Assembly (NCBI RefSeq): GCF_019668465.1 | Contig: NZ_AP024828.1 | Location: 372,001-436,000 of the forward strand | Length of the DNA: 64,000 bases | Origin: Mycobacterium senriense | GTDB lineage: Bacteria > Actinomycetota > Actinomycetes > Mycobacteriales > Mycobacteriaceae | Direction: 5' to 3' | Shown here: in pieces, positions 1 through 8,387 of the stretch | How positions within the stretch are numbered: the stretch's first letter is position 1 | Layout of the letters: each line of letters opens with the position of its first letter | Position numbers and translations under genes: made by a program | Notes under the pieces: generated by a model | Told to the model about the DNA's origin: nothing | Database searches by the model: none | The model's input: the letters and a program-made list of their open reading frames with translations, nothing else

Positions 1-561
1 TCCGCGCCACCGGCCGCGGCGGCGGGTCTTGCCGGAGCGGGCACCCCCGGGTCGGCTCTGGTCAATTCGGGCTCGGGTGCGGGCCCGGGCGTCTCCGGGG
101 TATCGGCGGGAGTGGGCGAGGCGGCGTCGGTCGGCAAGCTGTCGGTGCCGCAGTCCTGGGGCACGTCCCCGGCGATTCGGCTGGCCGCCACGGCAACCGC
201 GCTGCCGAGCGCCGGGCTCGAGGGCGTCCCCCAGGCCGGGGCGGCCACACCGGGCTTCTACGGCGGCATGCCCTCGATGGGTCCGGTGGCCAGCGTGGTC
301 AACGCACCGCGCGGCGACCAGGGCCGCATCCGGGCAGGCGCGCGCCACAAGGTGGTTCCCGGACTGGCCGGCGAGACCGGCATGCACGACGACCCCGCCG
401 GCCGATGGGTCAAGCCGACCGCCGATGCGGACGACGACGCCGCCGTGGGCGAACGCGATGAGCTCAACCAACTGCGCAAGGCAATCGCCGACGTACGCCG
501 ACAACGAGACGTTCTGAAGCGCACGGCCGCGAACTTGATCAAGGAGGCGACGAACAAATAG
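1..561 (+). CDS. PPE family protein (PPE-SVP subgroup), 3' part only
   Basis: Open from the first base to a TAG, giving the last 186 residues of a gene whose N-terminal PPE domain lies outside the window. A Gly-x-x-Ser-Val-Pro-x-x-Trp motif (GKLSVPQSW, fragment residues 45-53) defines the PPE-SVP subgroup. Ala/Gly/Ser-rich sequence precedes it, as is usual. PPE proteins are type VII (ESX) secretion substrates that usually pair with a PE protein. The last 35 residues are unusual: charged, heptad-like and rich in Arg/Lys/Leu, predicted as a coiled coil (see findings). No PE or ESX gene is visible downstream. Confidence 0.85.
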   Translation, partial: SAPPAAAAGLAGAGTPGSALVNSGSGAGPGVSGVSAGVGEAASVGKLSVPQSWGTSPAIRLAATATALPSAGLEGVPQAGAATPGFYGGMPSMGPVASVVNAPRGDQGRIRAGARHKVVPGLAGETGMHDDPAGRWVKPTADADDDAAVGERDELNQLRKAIADVRRQRDVLKRTAANLIKEATNK

Positions 562-687
562 CAGCCCTGTCGCGGATCGCTCTCATCGAGCCTCAGGAAC
601 CGCAATAGCCCCCGGTTGTGAGTTGTGACATGTCGATGAACGACAGCCGATTGCCGTCCACTCGACTTGAGAAGTGAGGAAAGAGCT

Positions 688-2235
688 TTGGCCATTAACA
701 CGACGTCTGGAACCGCAAGAACACTCAAGGAAAACGCCCAGCCCCAGACCCAACCCGGCGTCGGCAGTATCCCCACGCTCGAGGACGAGGACCAGGCTCA
801 GCTCGAGGCCCTCGGCTTCCACTCCGACTTCAAGCGGGACATGAGCCCGTGGGCGAACTTCTCGCTCGGATTCACCTACCTGTCACCGGTGGTCGGCATC
901 TACACGGTGTTCGCTTTCGCGCTGGCCGCCGCCGGGCCGCCGATGATCTGGAGCCTGCTCATCGCCGGCGCCGGGCAGATGTTGGTCGCGCTGGTATTCA
1001 GCGAGGTGGTCGCGCAGTTCCCGGTGGCCGGTGGCGTCTACCCCTGGGCGCGACGGTTGTGGGGCCGCAAATGGGCGTGGATGACCGGGTGGGTCTACAT
1101 GTTCACGCTGCTGGCCCTGCTGGCCGACGCGGCCTATGGTGCTGGCCCGTACGTGGCCGACGTGTTCGGTTTCACGCCGTCCCCGCACGCCACGGTGCTG
1201 TGTGCGCTCGGCATGTTGGCGATTGCCACCGCCATCAACCTGACCGGCACCAAGATGCTGGGCTACTTCGCCATCTTCGGCTTCAGCGCCGAACTGATCG
1301 GAGCCATCGTGGTCGGCGTCTGGTTGCTGTGCACCCAGCGACACCACAACCTCGGGGTGCTGTTCCACGGCTTCGGCGCCCAAGGCAGCCACAGCTACAT
1401 GTACGCCTTTCTGGCCGCCAGCCTGATCGCGCTGTACCAGTTCTTCGGTTTCGAAGCCTGCGGCGACGTGGCCGAAGAGGTCCGCAACCCCGGCGTGCAA
1501 ATTCCCAAGGCGATGCGCCGCACCATCTACATCGGAGGCTCCGCAGCTACTTTCGTCTGCTTGAGTCTGATCCTGTCGGTCACCGACTTCGGCGCGGTGA
1601 TCAGCGGTAAGGACTCCGACCCGATCGACACCATCCTGAAGACCGCATTCGGCGGGCTCGGCGCCAAGGTCGTGCTGTGCATCGTGCTGATCTCGTTCGT
1701 GTCGTGCGCGCTGAGCCTGCAGGCCGCGGCCAGCAGGCTCATCTACTCCTACGGCCGTGACGACATGATCGTCGGCTCAAAGCTGTTGGCGCGCTTCGAT
1801 CACAAACGCCACGTGCCGCCGTACTCGCTGCTGATTGCGGTCATCATCCCGGCGTTCCTGATCATCGGTTCGCTCATCTCGAGCGACGCGCTCACCAAAC
1901 TCGTCAGCTTCGGTTCGGTCGGGGTCTACATCGCGTTCCAGATGGTGGTGCTGGCGGCCCTGCGCGCGCGGATCAAAGGCTGGGTGCCGAAGGGCAAGTA
2001 CCGGCTCGGCCGGTGGGGCGTGCCCGTGAACATCGGCGCGCTGATCTACGGAGTCGCGGCCATCGTCAACCTGTCCTGGCCGCGTGACTCCCACCAGCCC
2101 TGGTATGACGACTACATCATCGCGCTGATGTCCGTGGCCGTTGTCGGCCTCGGCATCCTGTACATGGTGTGCAGCCGGGCTTACGCCAAGAGCGACGCTC
2201 CATACGCTGACGCCGTTCCGTCGGAGTCAGCCTGA
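688..2235 (+). CDS. APC-superfamily amino acid permease
   Basis: A 515-residue polytopic membrane protein with about 12 hydrophobic segments after an 80-residue soluble N-terminus. The first membrane pair (SLGFTYLSPVVGIYTVFAFAL and the Gly-rich segment after it) and the PVAGGVYPWAR stretch following TM2 are typical of APC amino acid/polyamine permeases. The start chosen is TTG at 688, with GAGGAAAG five bases upstream; an upstream TTG at 667 lacks such a site. It stands alone between the PPE gene and a convergent operon. The substrate cannot be told from sequence; amino acid or amine uptake by proton symport is inferred from the family. Confidence 0.8.
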   Translation: MAINTTSGTARTLKENAQPQTQPGVGSIPTLEDEDQAQLEALGFHSDFKRDMSPWANFSLGFTYLSPVVGIYTVFAFALAAAGPPMIWSLLIAGAGQMLVALVFSEVVAQFPVAGGVYPWARRLWGRKWAWMTGWVYMFTLLALLADAAYGAGPYVADVFGFTPSPHATVLCALGMLAIATAINLTGTKMLGYFAIFGFSAELIGAIVVGVWLLCTQRHHNLGVLFHGFGAQGSHSYMYAFLAASLIALYQFFGFEACGDVAEEVRNPGVQIPKAMRRTIYIGGSAATFVCLSLILSVTDFGAVISGKDSDPIDTILKTAFGGLGAKVVLCIVLISFVSCALSLQAAASRLIYSYGRDDMIVGSKLLARFDHKRHVPPYSLLIAVIIPAFLIIGSLISSDALTKLVSFGSVGVYIAFQMVVLAALRARIKGWVPKGKYRLGRWGVPVNIGALIYGVAAIVNLSWPRDSHQPWYDDYIIALMSVAVVGLGILYMVCSRAYAKSDAPYADAVPSESA

Positions 2236-2292
2236 TCCCGCTCGTCCGCGGACCGCAACTCGTCGACACCGTCACAGGAGGCCCGTCCGCCG

Positions 2293-3312
2293 TCAGCAGA
2301 ACGTGACGACGACCTTGTCCGCGGCCCCCGGGGTGTGCGCCAGTTCGAGCGCCTCGCCGACGTTGTCGAACGGGATGGTGTGGCTGACGATCAGCGCGTA
2401 CTTCTCCCAGTTCGCGACGAGATCCCTTGTCACCTCGAAGATCTCGTCGGGATAGCCCATCGATCCCAGGATGGTGATCTCGTTGCTCATCACGTTGACG
2501 AACTCGACGGGCACCAATTCCTTGTGCACGCCGACGATTCCCAGGGTGGCACCCTTCTTGGCCGCGGCCAGCGCGGTGTTGATGACGGCGGGCACACCGG
2601 CGGCGTCGAGGTAGATGTCGGTGCCTGCGCGTCCGGGTAACCCGGGAATTCCGGCTTCGCCTTCGCCGTGCAGTTCGATCAGGCGCGCGACGACGTCCTC
2701 GTCGGCCGAGTTGATGATGGCGTCTGCGCCGACCTGCAGCGCCTTGTCCAGGCGGCCGGGAATCAGGTCCGCGACAACGACGTGGCTGACGCCAAGGGAT
2801 TTGAAGGCCAGTACGGCGCCCAGCCCGATCGGCCCCGCCCCGAACACGAGGACCTTATCCGTCGGTTTGGGCCGGCAGCGGTTCGCGCCGTGGCGCGCGA
2901 CGGCCATCGGTTCGTTGAGCGCGGCCACTTCCCACGGGATGTGATCCGGGATCACTTCGAGACTTGTTCCGCGGACGGCATTTTCGATGAGTAGGTAGTC
3001 GGCGAGCGCCCCGGTGGCGCCGCCGTTGCCGATGATGCCGCTGGGCGCGGCCATCGGATTGATGACGACGTGATCGCCGACGGACAACCCGGTCACCTGC
3101 GCGCCGACCTCGACGACTTCCCCGGCGGGCTCGTGCCCGAGCGGGGTATGCCCCTGGCGTGGCGGGATGCCGCCGATGGTGATGTAGAACGCGTCCGAAC
3201 CGCAGATGCCGCAGGCGCGCATCCGCACGAGGACGCCGCGCGGGCCCACGTCGGGGCGCTCGGTGTCGAGGACTTCGGCCGTGCCCGGGCCGGTCACCAC
3301 GGATGCTTTCAC
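2293..3312 (-). CDS. zinc-type alcohol dehydrogenase (MDR superfamily)
   Basis: A 339-residue medium-chain dehydrogenase. The catalytic-zinc half has CGICGSD (C34, C37) and GHE (H60-E61). The Rossmann half carries GAGPIGLGAV for NAD(P). The four-cysteine structural-zinc lobe is absent: the expected segment, around residues 85-105, is Gly/Ala-rich without cysteine. It starts at GTG, which overlaps the sulfotransferase stop as GTGA, so it is the last, translationally coupled gene of the leftward operon beginning at 6509. It probably oxidises or reduces an alcohol/aldehyde intermediate of whatever the operon processes; the substrate is unknown. Confidence 0.85.
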   Translation of the reverse strand: MKASVVTGPGTAEVLDTERPDVGPRGVLVRMRACGICGSDAFYITIGGIPPRQGHTPLGHEPAGEVVEVGAQVTGLSVGDHVVINPMAAPSGIIGNGGATGALADYLLIENAVRGTSLEVIPDHIPWEVAALNEPMAVARHGANRCRPKPTDKVLVFGAGPIGLGAVLAFKSLGVSHVVVADLIPGRLDKALQVGADAIINSADEDVVARLIELHGEGEAGIPGLPGRAGTDIYLDAAGVPAVINTALAAAKKGATLGIVGVHKELVPVEFVNVMSNEITILGSMGYPDEIFEVTRDLVANWEKYALIVSHTIPFDNVGEALELAHTPGAADKVVVTFC

Positions 3313-4493
3313 GGTGTGCCTTCCAGTTCGATGTCGAAGGTATCGAGATACTCGGCGAACGTCGGCGCGAGCTGTTCGACGGTCAGGCCGTACTCGTCGA
3401 GGCGATAGGCGTTGAGCGCGAACCGGTCCTGCGGGTGATCGGCGAGCCAATTGCGCATGCGCGCTTCGGTTTCGGCGGTCAGTGGTTCGTCCGCCCACTC
3501 GTAGATGCGCCGCATGACGTGCATCGGGTCGCGCATCATCTCGTGGTAGTACATGTGGAAGAAGCGCTCGTCGCCGATGCGTTCGCGTACCCGCAGCGGC
3601 CGGTCGACGTGGTAGCGCATCTGCCACATCGCGAGCCGGCCCATGTCCGTCTGATCGAGCAGCTCGGTGTTCATCACCAGGCTCTGCGGCAGCCGCCACA
3701 GGTTGCACAGCGAACCGGTCGCCTTGTACGGATCGCGGTGCGCCCAGATCAGCCGGGCGTCGGGGAACACCTTGAGCAGCGCCTCGATGTGCACCGAATG
3801 CGACGGCATCTTCAGGCTCCAGTTGCCCGGCGCGGTGGACTGCAGCACCTGCAGATAGCGTTTCTGGTATTCGTAGGTGCTGCTCATGTCGGCCTCGTCG
3901 AACAGCCAGCGCGCGTAACGATCCGTCGGCAGGAACGAGTCCCAGGAGAGACCCTTGAAATCCTGGTTGTGAATGAACATGTCCTCGGTCGGACCGTCGG
4001 CGTCTTCCCAGTGCGGCAGCGGCATTTTCGCCTGTGTCACCAGTTCGAGGATCTTGCGCTGCTCCTCCAGCAGGGCCAGGCACCGCGGGTCGGTGCGCAG
4101 CGTGTCGGTGCCGGCGGGCGGGATCGGGGCCACGCACTGCCAGTGCAGCAGCGATCGCCGGGACGGGTCCTGGTCGAGAAGGTAGCTGATCACCGTGGTG
4201 CCGGTGCGGGGCATGCCGAGCACGATCAGCGGCCGCTCGACGGGCGCGTCCAGCACGTCGGGATGCGTCTGGATGTAGCCGTGCACCTGCATGCGCCGCC
4301 CCAGCGCGTTGGTAGCGTCGTCGAGGACCCGCTCGCGGCCGAACGGGGTGAAGGCCGGCGAGGTGTTGAGTTCGTCGACCATGAGCTGCAGCCCGTCGCG
4401 CCATGAGTCGGAGTCGATTCCGGTGAGGCCGGTGCGCCGGGCCGCCAGCTCGAAGACGTCGTCGGCGGTCGCGATGTTGTCGAAGTCGCTCAT
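3309..4493 (-). CDS. PAPS-dependent sulfotransferase family protein
   Basis: A 394-residue cytosolic protein of the Sulfotransferase_3 type common in mycobacteria. The 5'-phosphosulfate loop is clear (GMPRTGTT, residues 93-100), and a 3'-phosphate-binding segment of the form HRDPYKATGS lies near residue 260. These enzymes move sulfate from PAPS to hydroxyls of lipids, sterols or sugars. It is third in the leftward operon: four bases after the SDR and overlapping the alcohol dehydrogenase by GTGA. Sharing an operon with a sulfatase-like MBL protein is notable. The acceptor is unknown. Confidence 0.85.
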   Translation of the reverse strand: MSDFDNIATADDVFELAARRTGLTGIDSDSWRDGLQLMVDELNTSPAFTPFGRERVLDDATNALGRRMQVHGYIQTHPDVLDAPVERPLIVLGMPRTGTTVISYLLDQDPSRRSLLHWQCVAPIPPAGTDTLRTDPRCLALLEEQRKILELVTQAKMPLPHWEDADGPTEDMFIHNQDFKGLSWDSFLPTDRYARWLFDEADMSSTYEYQKRYLQVLQSTAPGNWSLKMPSHSVHIEALLKVFPDARLIWAHRDPYKATGSLCNLWRLPQSLVMNTELLDQTDMGRLAMWQMRYHVDRPLRVRERIGDERFFHMYYHEMMRDPMHVMRRIYEWADEPLTAETEARMRNWLADHPQDRFALNAYRLDEYGLTVEQLAPTFAEYLDTFDIELEGTP

Positions 4494-4497
4494 GGCC

Positions 4498-5247
4498 CTA
4501 GACCGTCAGGTATCCACCGTCGACGGCGATGGTGCTGCCGGTGATGTACGAGGCGGCGTCGGTACACAAGAACAGCGCCGCGCCGGCGCAGTCCTGGGGA
4601 GTCCCGGGCCTGCCCAGCGGCGTGTGGAAGCCGATCTCGACGTCCATCACCTCGGGAATTCCCATGGCCGGGTGCGTCATTCGCGTGTCGATGAGCCCGG
4701 GTGCGATGGCGTTGACCCGTATCCCGTCGTTGGCCCACCGCCGCGACAGGTTCATCGTCAGGGCGATCAGGCCCATCTTCGACGAGGCGTAGCCCGGGAC
4801 GAACACCGCCGACCGGAACGCGGACATCGAGACGACGCTGACGACGCTCGCGCCGCCCGGGGCCTGACTGGATTTGAGGCGCTCGTGGCAGCGCATGGTC
4901 AGCCGCATCGGGCCCAGCATGTTCTGCGTCACCGACGCGACGTAGCCGTCCGGATCGTATTCGTCGCCGGCGGGATAGGGGCCGCCCGCGTTGTTGATCA
5001 GGATGTCCAGGTCACCCAGTGAATCGGCTAGGGCATCAATGGATTCGGGATCCTGGATCTGGCATTGGCGGTAGGTGAACGCGTCCAGTTCCGTCTCGGG
5101 ATAGTCGGCTGCCGAGCCGCGGGTGCCGGTTGCCGTGACGGCCGCCCCGGCGCCGGCGAACGCGGTCGCGATCGCGTTGCCGATGCCGCTGGTGCCGCCG
5201 GTCACCAGCACGTGGGCGCCGGTGAAATCGAAGTTGACGGAGTTCAT
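4498..5247 (-). CDS. short-chain dehydrogenase/reductase
   Basis: A 249-residue classical SDR. The cofactor motif TGGTSGIG is at 16-23, NNAG at 85-88, and the catalytic residues are S140, Y153 and K157 (YASSK). The C-terminus ends in the usual ITGSTIAVDGGY region. It probably interconverts a hydroxyl and a ketone with NAD(P)(H). Its ATG overlaps the TGA of the upstream MBL gene (ATGA), and the sulfotransferase follows after 4 bp, so it is the second gene of a coupled operon. The N-terminal motif is TGGTSGIG rather than TGxxxGIG with a basic residue, so the cofactor is not assigned. Confidence 0.88.
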   Translation of the reverse strand: MNSVNFDFTGAHVLVTGGTSGIGNAIATAFAGAGAAVTATGTRGSAADYPETELDAFTYRQCQIQDPESIDALADSLGDLDILINNAGGPYPAGDEYDPDGYVASVTQNMLGPMRLTMRCHERLKSSQAPGGASVVSVVSMSAFRSAVFVPGYASSKMGLIALTMNLSRRWANDGIRVNAIAPGLIDTRMTHPAMGIPEVMDVEIGFHTPLGRPGTPQDCAGAALFLCTDAASYITGSTIAVDGGYLTV

Positions 5248-6509
5248 TCCGAGTCCCTTTCTAAGGTCCTCAATTCGTTGATTGACTTTATGAGCCAGGC
5301 CTTTTCCCAGAAGTTTTCGGTGCCGGCCAGCAGCACCTCGTGCGCATCAGCGGCCGTCGCCCGCGCCCCCGCGTGCAGCGGCTGCGCGGCCAGGATCAAG
5401 TCGGTGAGGTGGATGGCCTGCACCGCACGGCCGACGGCCAGGTTGGCGCGGGCGGCGTCCAACAGCGCGTCTGCGCCCGCGGCGCTGACCACGTCGGCGG
5501 CAACCGAATCCGGTGCCACGTCATAGAGTTCGGTGGTGGAGCGATGCCGGAACCATCCGGTGTACATCTCCCAGATGGCCCGCACATTCCAGGAGGTCTT
5601 TCCGTAGCCCTCGCCGATGTCGAGGTGCTCGGGCATCTTGACCTCGCGCATCGCGGTGTGGAGGTCGGCGCCGGAATTCATCAGTTCGGCCGTGCGATCG
5701 TGCACGGCCTGCATTCCGTCGCGCATCGCGGTGACCTCCTCGGCGATGCGGTCGGCCCCTTCGATGGGGTCGAAGTGACCGGTGATCAGCCGCCGCGGTC
5801 CGTACTCCAGCACGGTGTTCAGAGACTCGATGTAGAGGATCGGGTCGCGATACCGATCGCCGCGGATGGTCATCAGGTTCGGGACGTGGCCGAACAGCGG
5901 ACCGAACAGGTTGCCGGTGAACAGGATTCGATCCTCGGGCAGCCACACCACCAGCGCGTCGGTGGTCTCGCCCCCGGGCGTCCACGCCAGCTCGAAGGTG
6001 CGTCCGCCAACCGTGAGGCTCATGCGCTGGTCGAACGTCGTGGTCGGCTCGGGGAACGAGAAGTCGATGGTCGCGGGGTCGATGGTCTTGAAGTGCTCGA
6101 GCACGGCGTCGGAGAACTTCTGGAAGGCGAACGACGTCTTGGGCACCCGGTAGCCCATCAGCAGGGTGTTGTCGTCGCGCCAGTACCGGTAGTTGCGGTG
6201 CATGACTACTTGGGTTTCCTCGGTGCCAGCGTCGCGCAGCGAATTCACCCCGCCCCAGTGGTCGGCGTGCCCCTGGGTGACGATGATGGCGCGCGTCGGG
6301 CCGGCCACGTCGGCAAAAGCCTTGCGGTGCAACGGGCCTTCGAAGACCAGCCCACCGTTGACGATGACCCGCCCGTCGTCGGTGCCGACCGCGTAGGAGT
6401 TGGAGACGCCAGGCGACATCCAGATGTCATCGCCAAGCGGAACCGCAGGAGTGTCGGTTGCCGCCGCCAGATCGGCGGCCCCGGGACGCTCCCGGTGAAT
6501 CCCAGCCAT
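5244..6509 (-). CDS. MBL-fold hydrolase related to alkyl sulfatases
   Basis: A 421-residue protein: an N-terminal metallo-beta-lactamase domain, then a helical C-terminal domain resembling the alkylsulfatase dimerisation domain (about residues 280-415). The metal motif reads Q79-G-H81-A-D83-H84, so the first His of HxHxDH is Gln. A GHFDP segment near 255 probably supplies a further ligand. Alkylsulfatases of the SdsA1/BDS1 type cleave sulfate esters; whether this variant does so is open. It is the first gene of the leftward operon. The ATG lies about one base from the transcription start predicted from TTGACT-N17-GAGGAT, so the mRNA is probably leaderless. Confidence 0.78.
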   Translation of the reverse strand: MAGIHRERPGAADLAAATDTPAVPLGDDIWMSPGVSNSYAVGTDDGRVIVNGGLVFEGPLHRKAFADVAGPTRAIIVTQGHADHWGGVNSLRDAGTEETQVVMHRNYRYWRDDNTLLMGYRVPKTSFAFQKFSDAVLEHFKTIDPATIDFSFPEPTTTFDQRMSLTVGGRTFELAWTPGGETTDALVVWLPEDRILFTGNLFGPLFGHVPNLMTIRGDRYRDPILYIESLNTVLEYGPRRLITGHFDPIEGADRIAEEVTAMRDGMQAVHDRTAELMNSGADLHTAMREVKMPEHLDIGEGYGKTSWNVRAIWEMYTGWFRHRSTTELYDVAPDSVAADVVSAAGADALLDAARANLAVGRAVQAIHLTDLILAAQPLHAGARATAADAHEVLLAGTENFWEKAWLIKSINELRTLERDSE

Positions 6510-6512
6510 GAC

Positions 6513-6546
6513 TTGCGATCCTCTACAGTTCTAGAGGTAAAGTCAA
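6513..6546. promoter_or_regulatory. divergent promoters with shared palindromic operator
   Basis: CCTCTA (6520-6525) and TAGAGG (6532-6537) form a perfect inverted repeat with a 6-bp gap. Leftward, TTGACT (complement of 6541-6546) and GAGGAT (complement of 6518-6523) are 17 bp apart. Rightward, TAAAGT (6538-6543) is a -10-like box 8 bp before the SDR ATG. The palindrome lies between the elements of the leftward promoter and directly against the rightward -10. It is a likely operator for the TetR encoded at 7331-7951; that assignment is inference. Confidence 0.6.
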
Positions 6547-6551
6547 TACTC

Positions 6552-7322
6552 ATGGGTCTGCGCGGTCTGGCCGACAAGGTGGCGATCGTCGTCGGTGGCG
6601 CCACCGGCATTGGTGCTGCGACGGCAGCCCGGCTGGCCGGCGAAGGCTGCCGGGTGGTCGTCGGTGACGTCGCGGCCGACGCCGCGGAGCAGACCGTCGC
6701 GGGCATCGTCGAGGCAGGCGGCACGGCCACCCACGTCGCCTTCGACCTCGCGGATCCCGCGTCGGTCTCCGGTCTGATCGATTCGGCCGCAACGACTTAC
6801 GGTGGGGTTGATCTGCTGTTCAACGTCGGCGCGGATATGAGCACGATCCGTGCCGACAGCGATGTGGTCGACATCGACTTCGACGTGTGGGATCGCGTGA
6901 TGGCCGTCAACCTGCGCGGCTACGTGGCCGCCATGAAATACGCGATCCCGAGAATGCTGGACCGCGGCGGCGGGGCGATTGTCAACATGTCCTCGGCGGC
7001 GGCGTTCCAGGGCGAGCCCGCGCGTCCGGCCTATGCCACCGCGAAAGCCGGCATCGGCGCGCTCACCCGGCATGTCGCGTCGCGATGGGGAAAGGACAAC
7101 ATCCGGTGCAACGCGGTCGCGCCCGGCTTCACCGCGACCGAGACCATCCGTTCGGTGCCGCAATGGCCGGACCTTCAGGCCGCCGCGCTCAGGCGCATCC
7201 GGGGGCCCCGCGTCGGCGATCCCGGCGACGTCGCCGCGCTGGTCGCCTTCCTGCTCTCGGCCGAGGGCGAATGGATCAACGGCCAGGTCGTCAACGTCGA
7301 CGGCGGCACGGTGCTGCGTTGA
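6552..7322 (+). CDS. short-chain dehydrogenase/reductase
   Basis: A 256-residue classical SDR with GGATGIG (15-21), S147/S148, Y161 and K165 (YATAK) and the C-terminal NGQVVNVDGG strand. The usual NNAG is NVGA (91-94). GD at the end of beta-2 (VVVGD) suggests NAD(H) preference. It is divergent from the MBL operon across a palindromic operator and is followed 8 bp later by a TetR gene, so it probably belongs to the same pathway and regulon. The ATG at 6552 is chosen because the SDR fold starts nine residues later and a -10-like box lies just upstream. Confidence 0.87.
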   Translation: MGLRGLADKVAIVVGGATGIGAATAARLAGEGCRVVVGDVAADAAEQTVAGIVEAGGTATHVAFDLADPASVSGLIDSAATTYGGVDLLFNVGADMSTIRADSDVVDIDFDVWDRVMAVNLRGYVAAMKYAIPRMLDRGGGAIVNMSSAAAFQGEPARPAYATAKAGIGALTRHVASRWGKDNIRCNAVAPGFTATETIRSVPQWPDLQAAALRRIRGPRVGDPGDVAALVAFLLSAEGEWINGQVVNVDGGTVLR

Positions 7323-7330
7323 GGACGGAG

Positions 7331-7951
7331 ATGGCCACCGACAGATCACGCAGACGCAACGGCGACGAACGCCGCCGCGATCTGTGCGATGCGGCGATCC
7401 GGGTGCTGGCCGAGCACGGCTCGCGCGGACTGACGCACGGGCAGGTCGACCGCGTCGCAGGTGTGCCCGAGGGCACCACGTCGTACTACTACCGCACGCG
7501 TGCCGCCCTGCTGCGCGGCGTCGGCAAGCGCGTCGCGGAGATCGATGTGGCCAATCTGCAATCGGTGATCGACGAGCCGGTCGATCCGCGCTCCCCCTTC
7601 GCACATCTGGCGCGGCTCACCATGTTCCAGGCCGAGGGATCGGGACTCATGCTCAACAGGGCGCGCCACGAACTGCTGCTGGGCGCCGCACGCGATCCCG
7701 GCCTGGCCGAGACGTCGCAGGTGTTCGTCGCCCGGATCAACGGCATGGCCCGTGACGCCATCGCCCACCTGCAGCCGGACACTCGCCACCCGGCACTGCT
7801 GGCCGCGCAGACCACCGCCGTCACCACGTTCATCGCCGGTGTCTTCACCCGGCTGGCCGCCGGCGACCGCAACGTCGGGGACGCCGAGCAGCTCGGCCGC
7901 CTGCTGGAAGCGGTGGCCACCGCGGTATCGCTTGCGGCCCAGCGAACTTAA
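7331..7951 (+). CDS. TetR family transcriptional regulator
   Basis: A 206-residue regulator. The basic N-terminus leads into a helix-turn-helix at about residues 35-56 (LTHGQVDRVAGVPEGTTSYYY), of the TTSYYYR type seen in mycobacterial TetR proteins, and a helical ligand-binding domain follows. GGACGGAG directly precedes the ATG, 8 bp after the SDR stop. It most simply represses the divergent promoters at 6513-6546 until an intermediate of the sulfotransferase/MBL/SDR pathway accumulates. The ligand is unknown. Confidence 0.85.
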   Translation: MATDRSRRRNGDERRRDLCDAAIRVLAEHGSRGLTHGQVDRVAGVPEGTTSYYYRTRAALLRGVGKRVAEIDVANLQSVIDEPVDPRSPFAHLARLTMFQAEGSGLMLNRARHELLLGAARDPGLAETSQVFVARINGMARDAIAHLQPDTRHPALLAAQTTAVTTFIAGVFTRLAAGDRNVGDAEQLGRLLEAVATAVSLAAQRT

Positions 7952-8031
7952 GCATCCGGCGAAAAAGCACTCCCTGGCCGGTCCATTGCGCATACCGTTA
8001 ACGCCGGTTCGTGCGCCCACAGGAGGATTGG

Positions 8032-8268
8032 ATGGACATGATACGTTTTGCCGCCGCAGGTCTGCTGGCGTTGGCGGGGCTGCTGACGATCGGCGTGGGC
8101 GTCAGCGGCGCCGACACGATTCAGACGGAGGGCAATTACCCGACGCGGGAGGCGTGTCAGAACGCCGGCCCGGGCGTCAAGGCCACCACGCCGGGGAGCT
8201 GGAACAACTTCTGGTGCGTTCCGGACCGGAACGTCAACGGCAACTGGAAGTTGGTTCTGAGCAACTGA
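8032..8268 (+). CDS. small secreted protein of unknown function
   Basis: Seventy-eight residues. It starts at ATG 8032 with AGGAGG five bases upstream; an upstream GTG at 8011 would swallow this site. Residues 1-27 form a signal peptide (hydrophobic core AAAGLLALAGLLTIGVG, likely cleaved after Ser-Gly-Ala). The mature part is about 50 residues with two cysteines (C42, C62) that could form one disulfide, and it is rich in Gly, Asn and Trp. I do not recognise the family with certainty; similar tiny exported proteins are common in mycobacteria. It has no obvious operon partner. Confidence 0.75.
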   Translation: MDMIRFAAAGLLALAGLLTIGVGVSGADTIQTEGNYPTREACQNAGPGVKATTPGSWNNFWCVPDRNVNGNWKLVLSN

Positions 8269-8375
8269 TCCGGCCGTCAGACGGGCACGCCCTTCCCGGT
8301 CCAAGCCGCTGAAATCACTTGTGTCACTGTGGTTTCAAGAGTATCTGATCGACGATTTTTGTCGGTGGGCTCCGA

Positions 8376-8381
8376 TAGTTT
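8376..8381 (+). promoter_or_regulatory. -10 element for a leaderless DUF222-HNH mRNA
   Basis: TAGTTT ends 6 bp before the ATG at 8388 and no Shine-Dalgarno sequence lies between them. This spacing places the transcription start at or next to the start codon, the usual mycobacterial leaderless arrangement. Confidence 0.45.
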
Positions 8382-8387
8382 CGGGGC

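Noticed and set aside
3303-4406. A 367-codon frame antisense to the sulfotransferase
   Set aside because: Shadow of the P-loop sulfotransferase; composition is His/Gln/Arg-rich, as is typical of reverse-frame translations in high-GC DNA.
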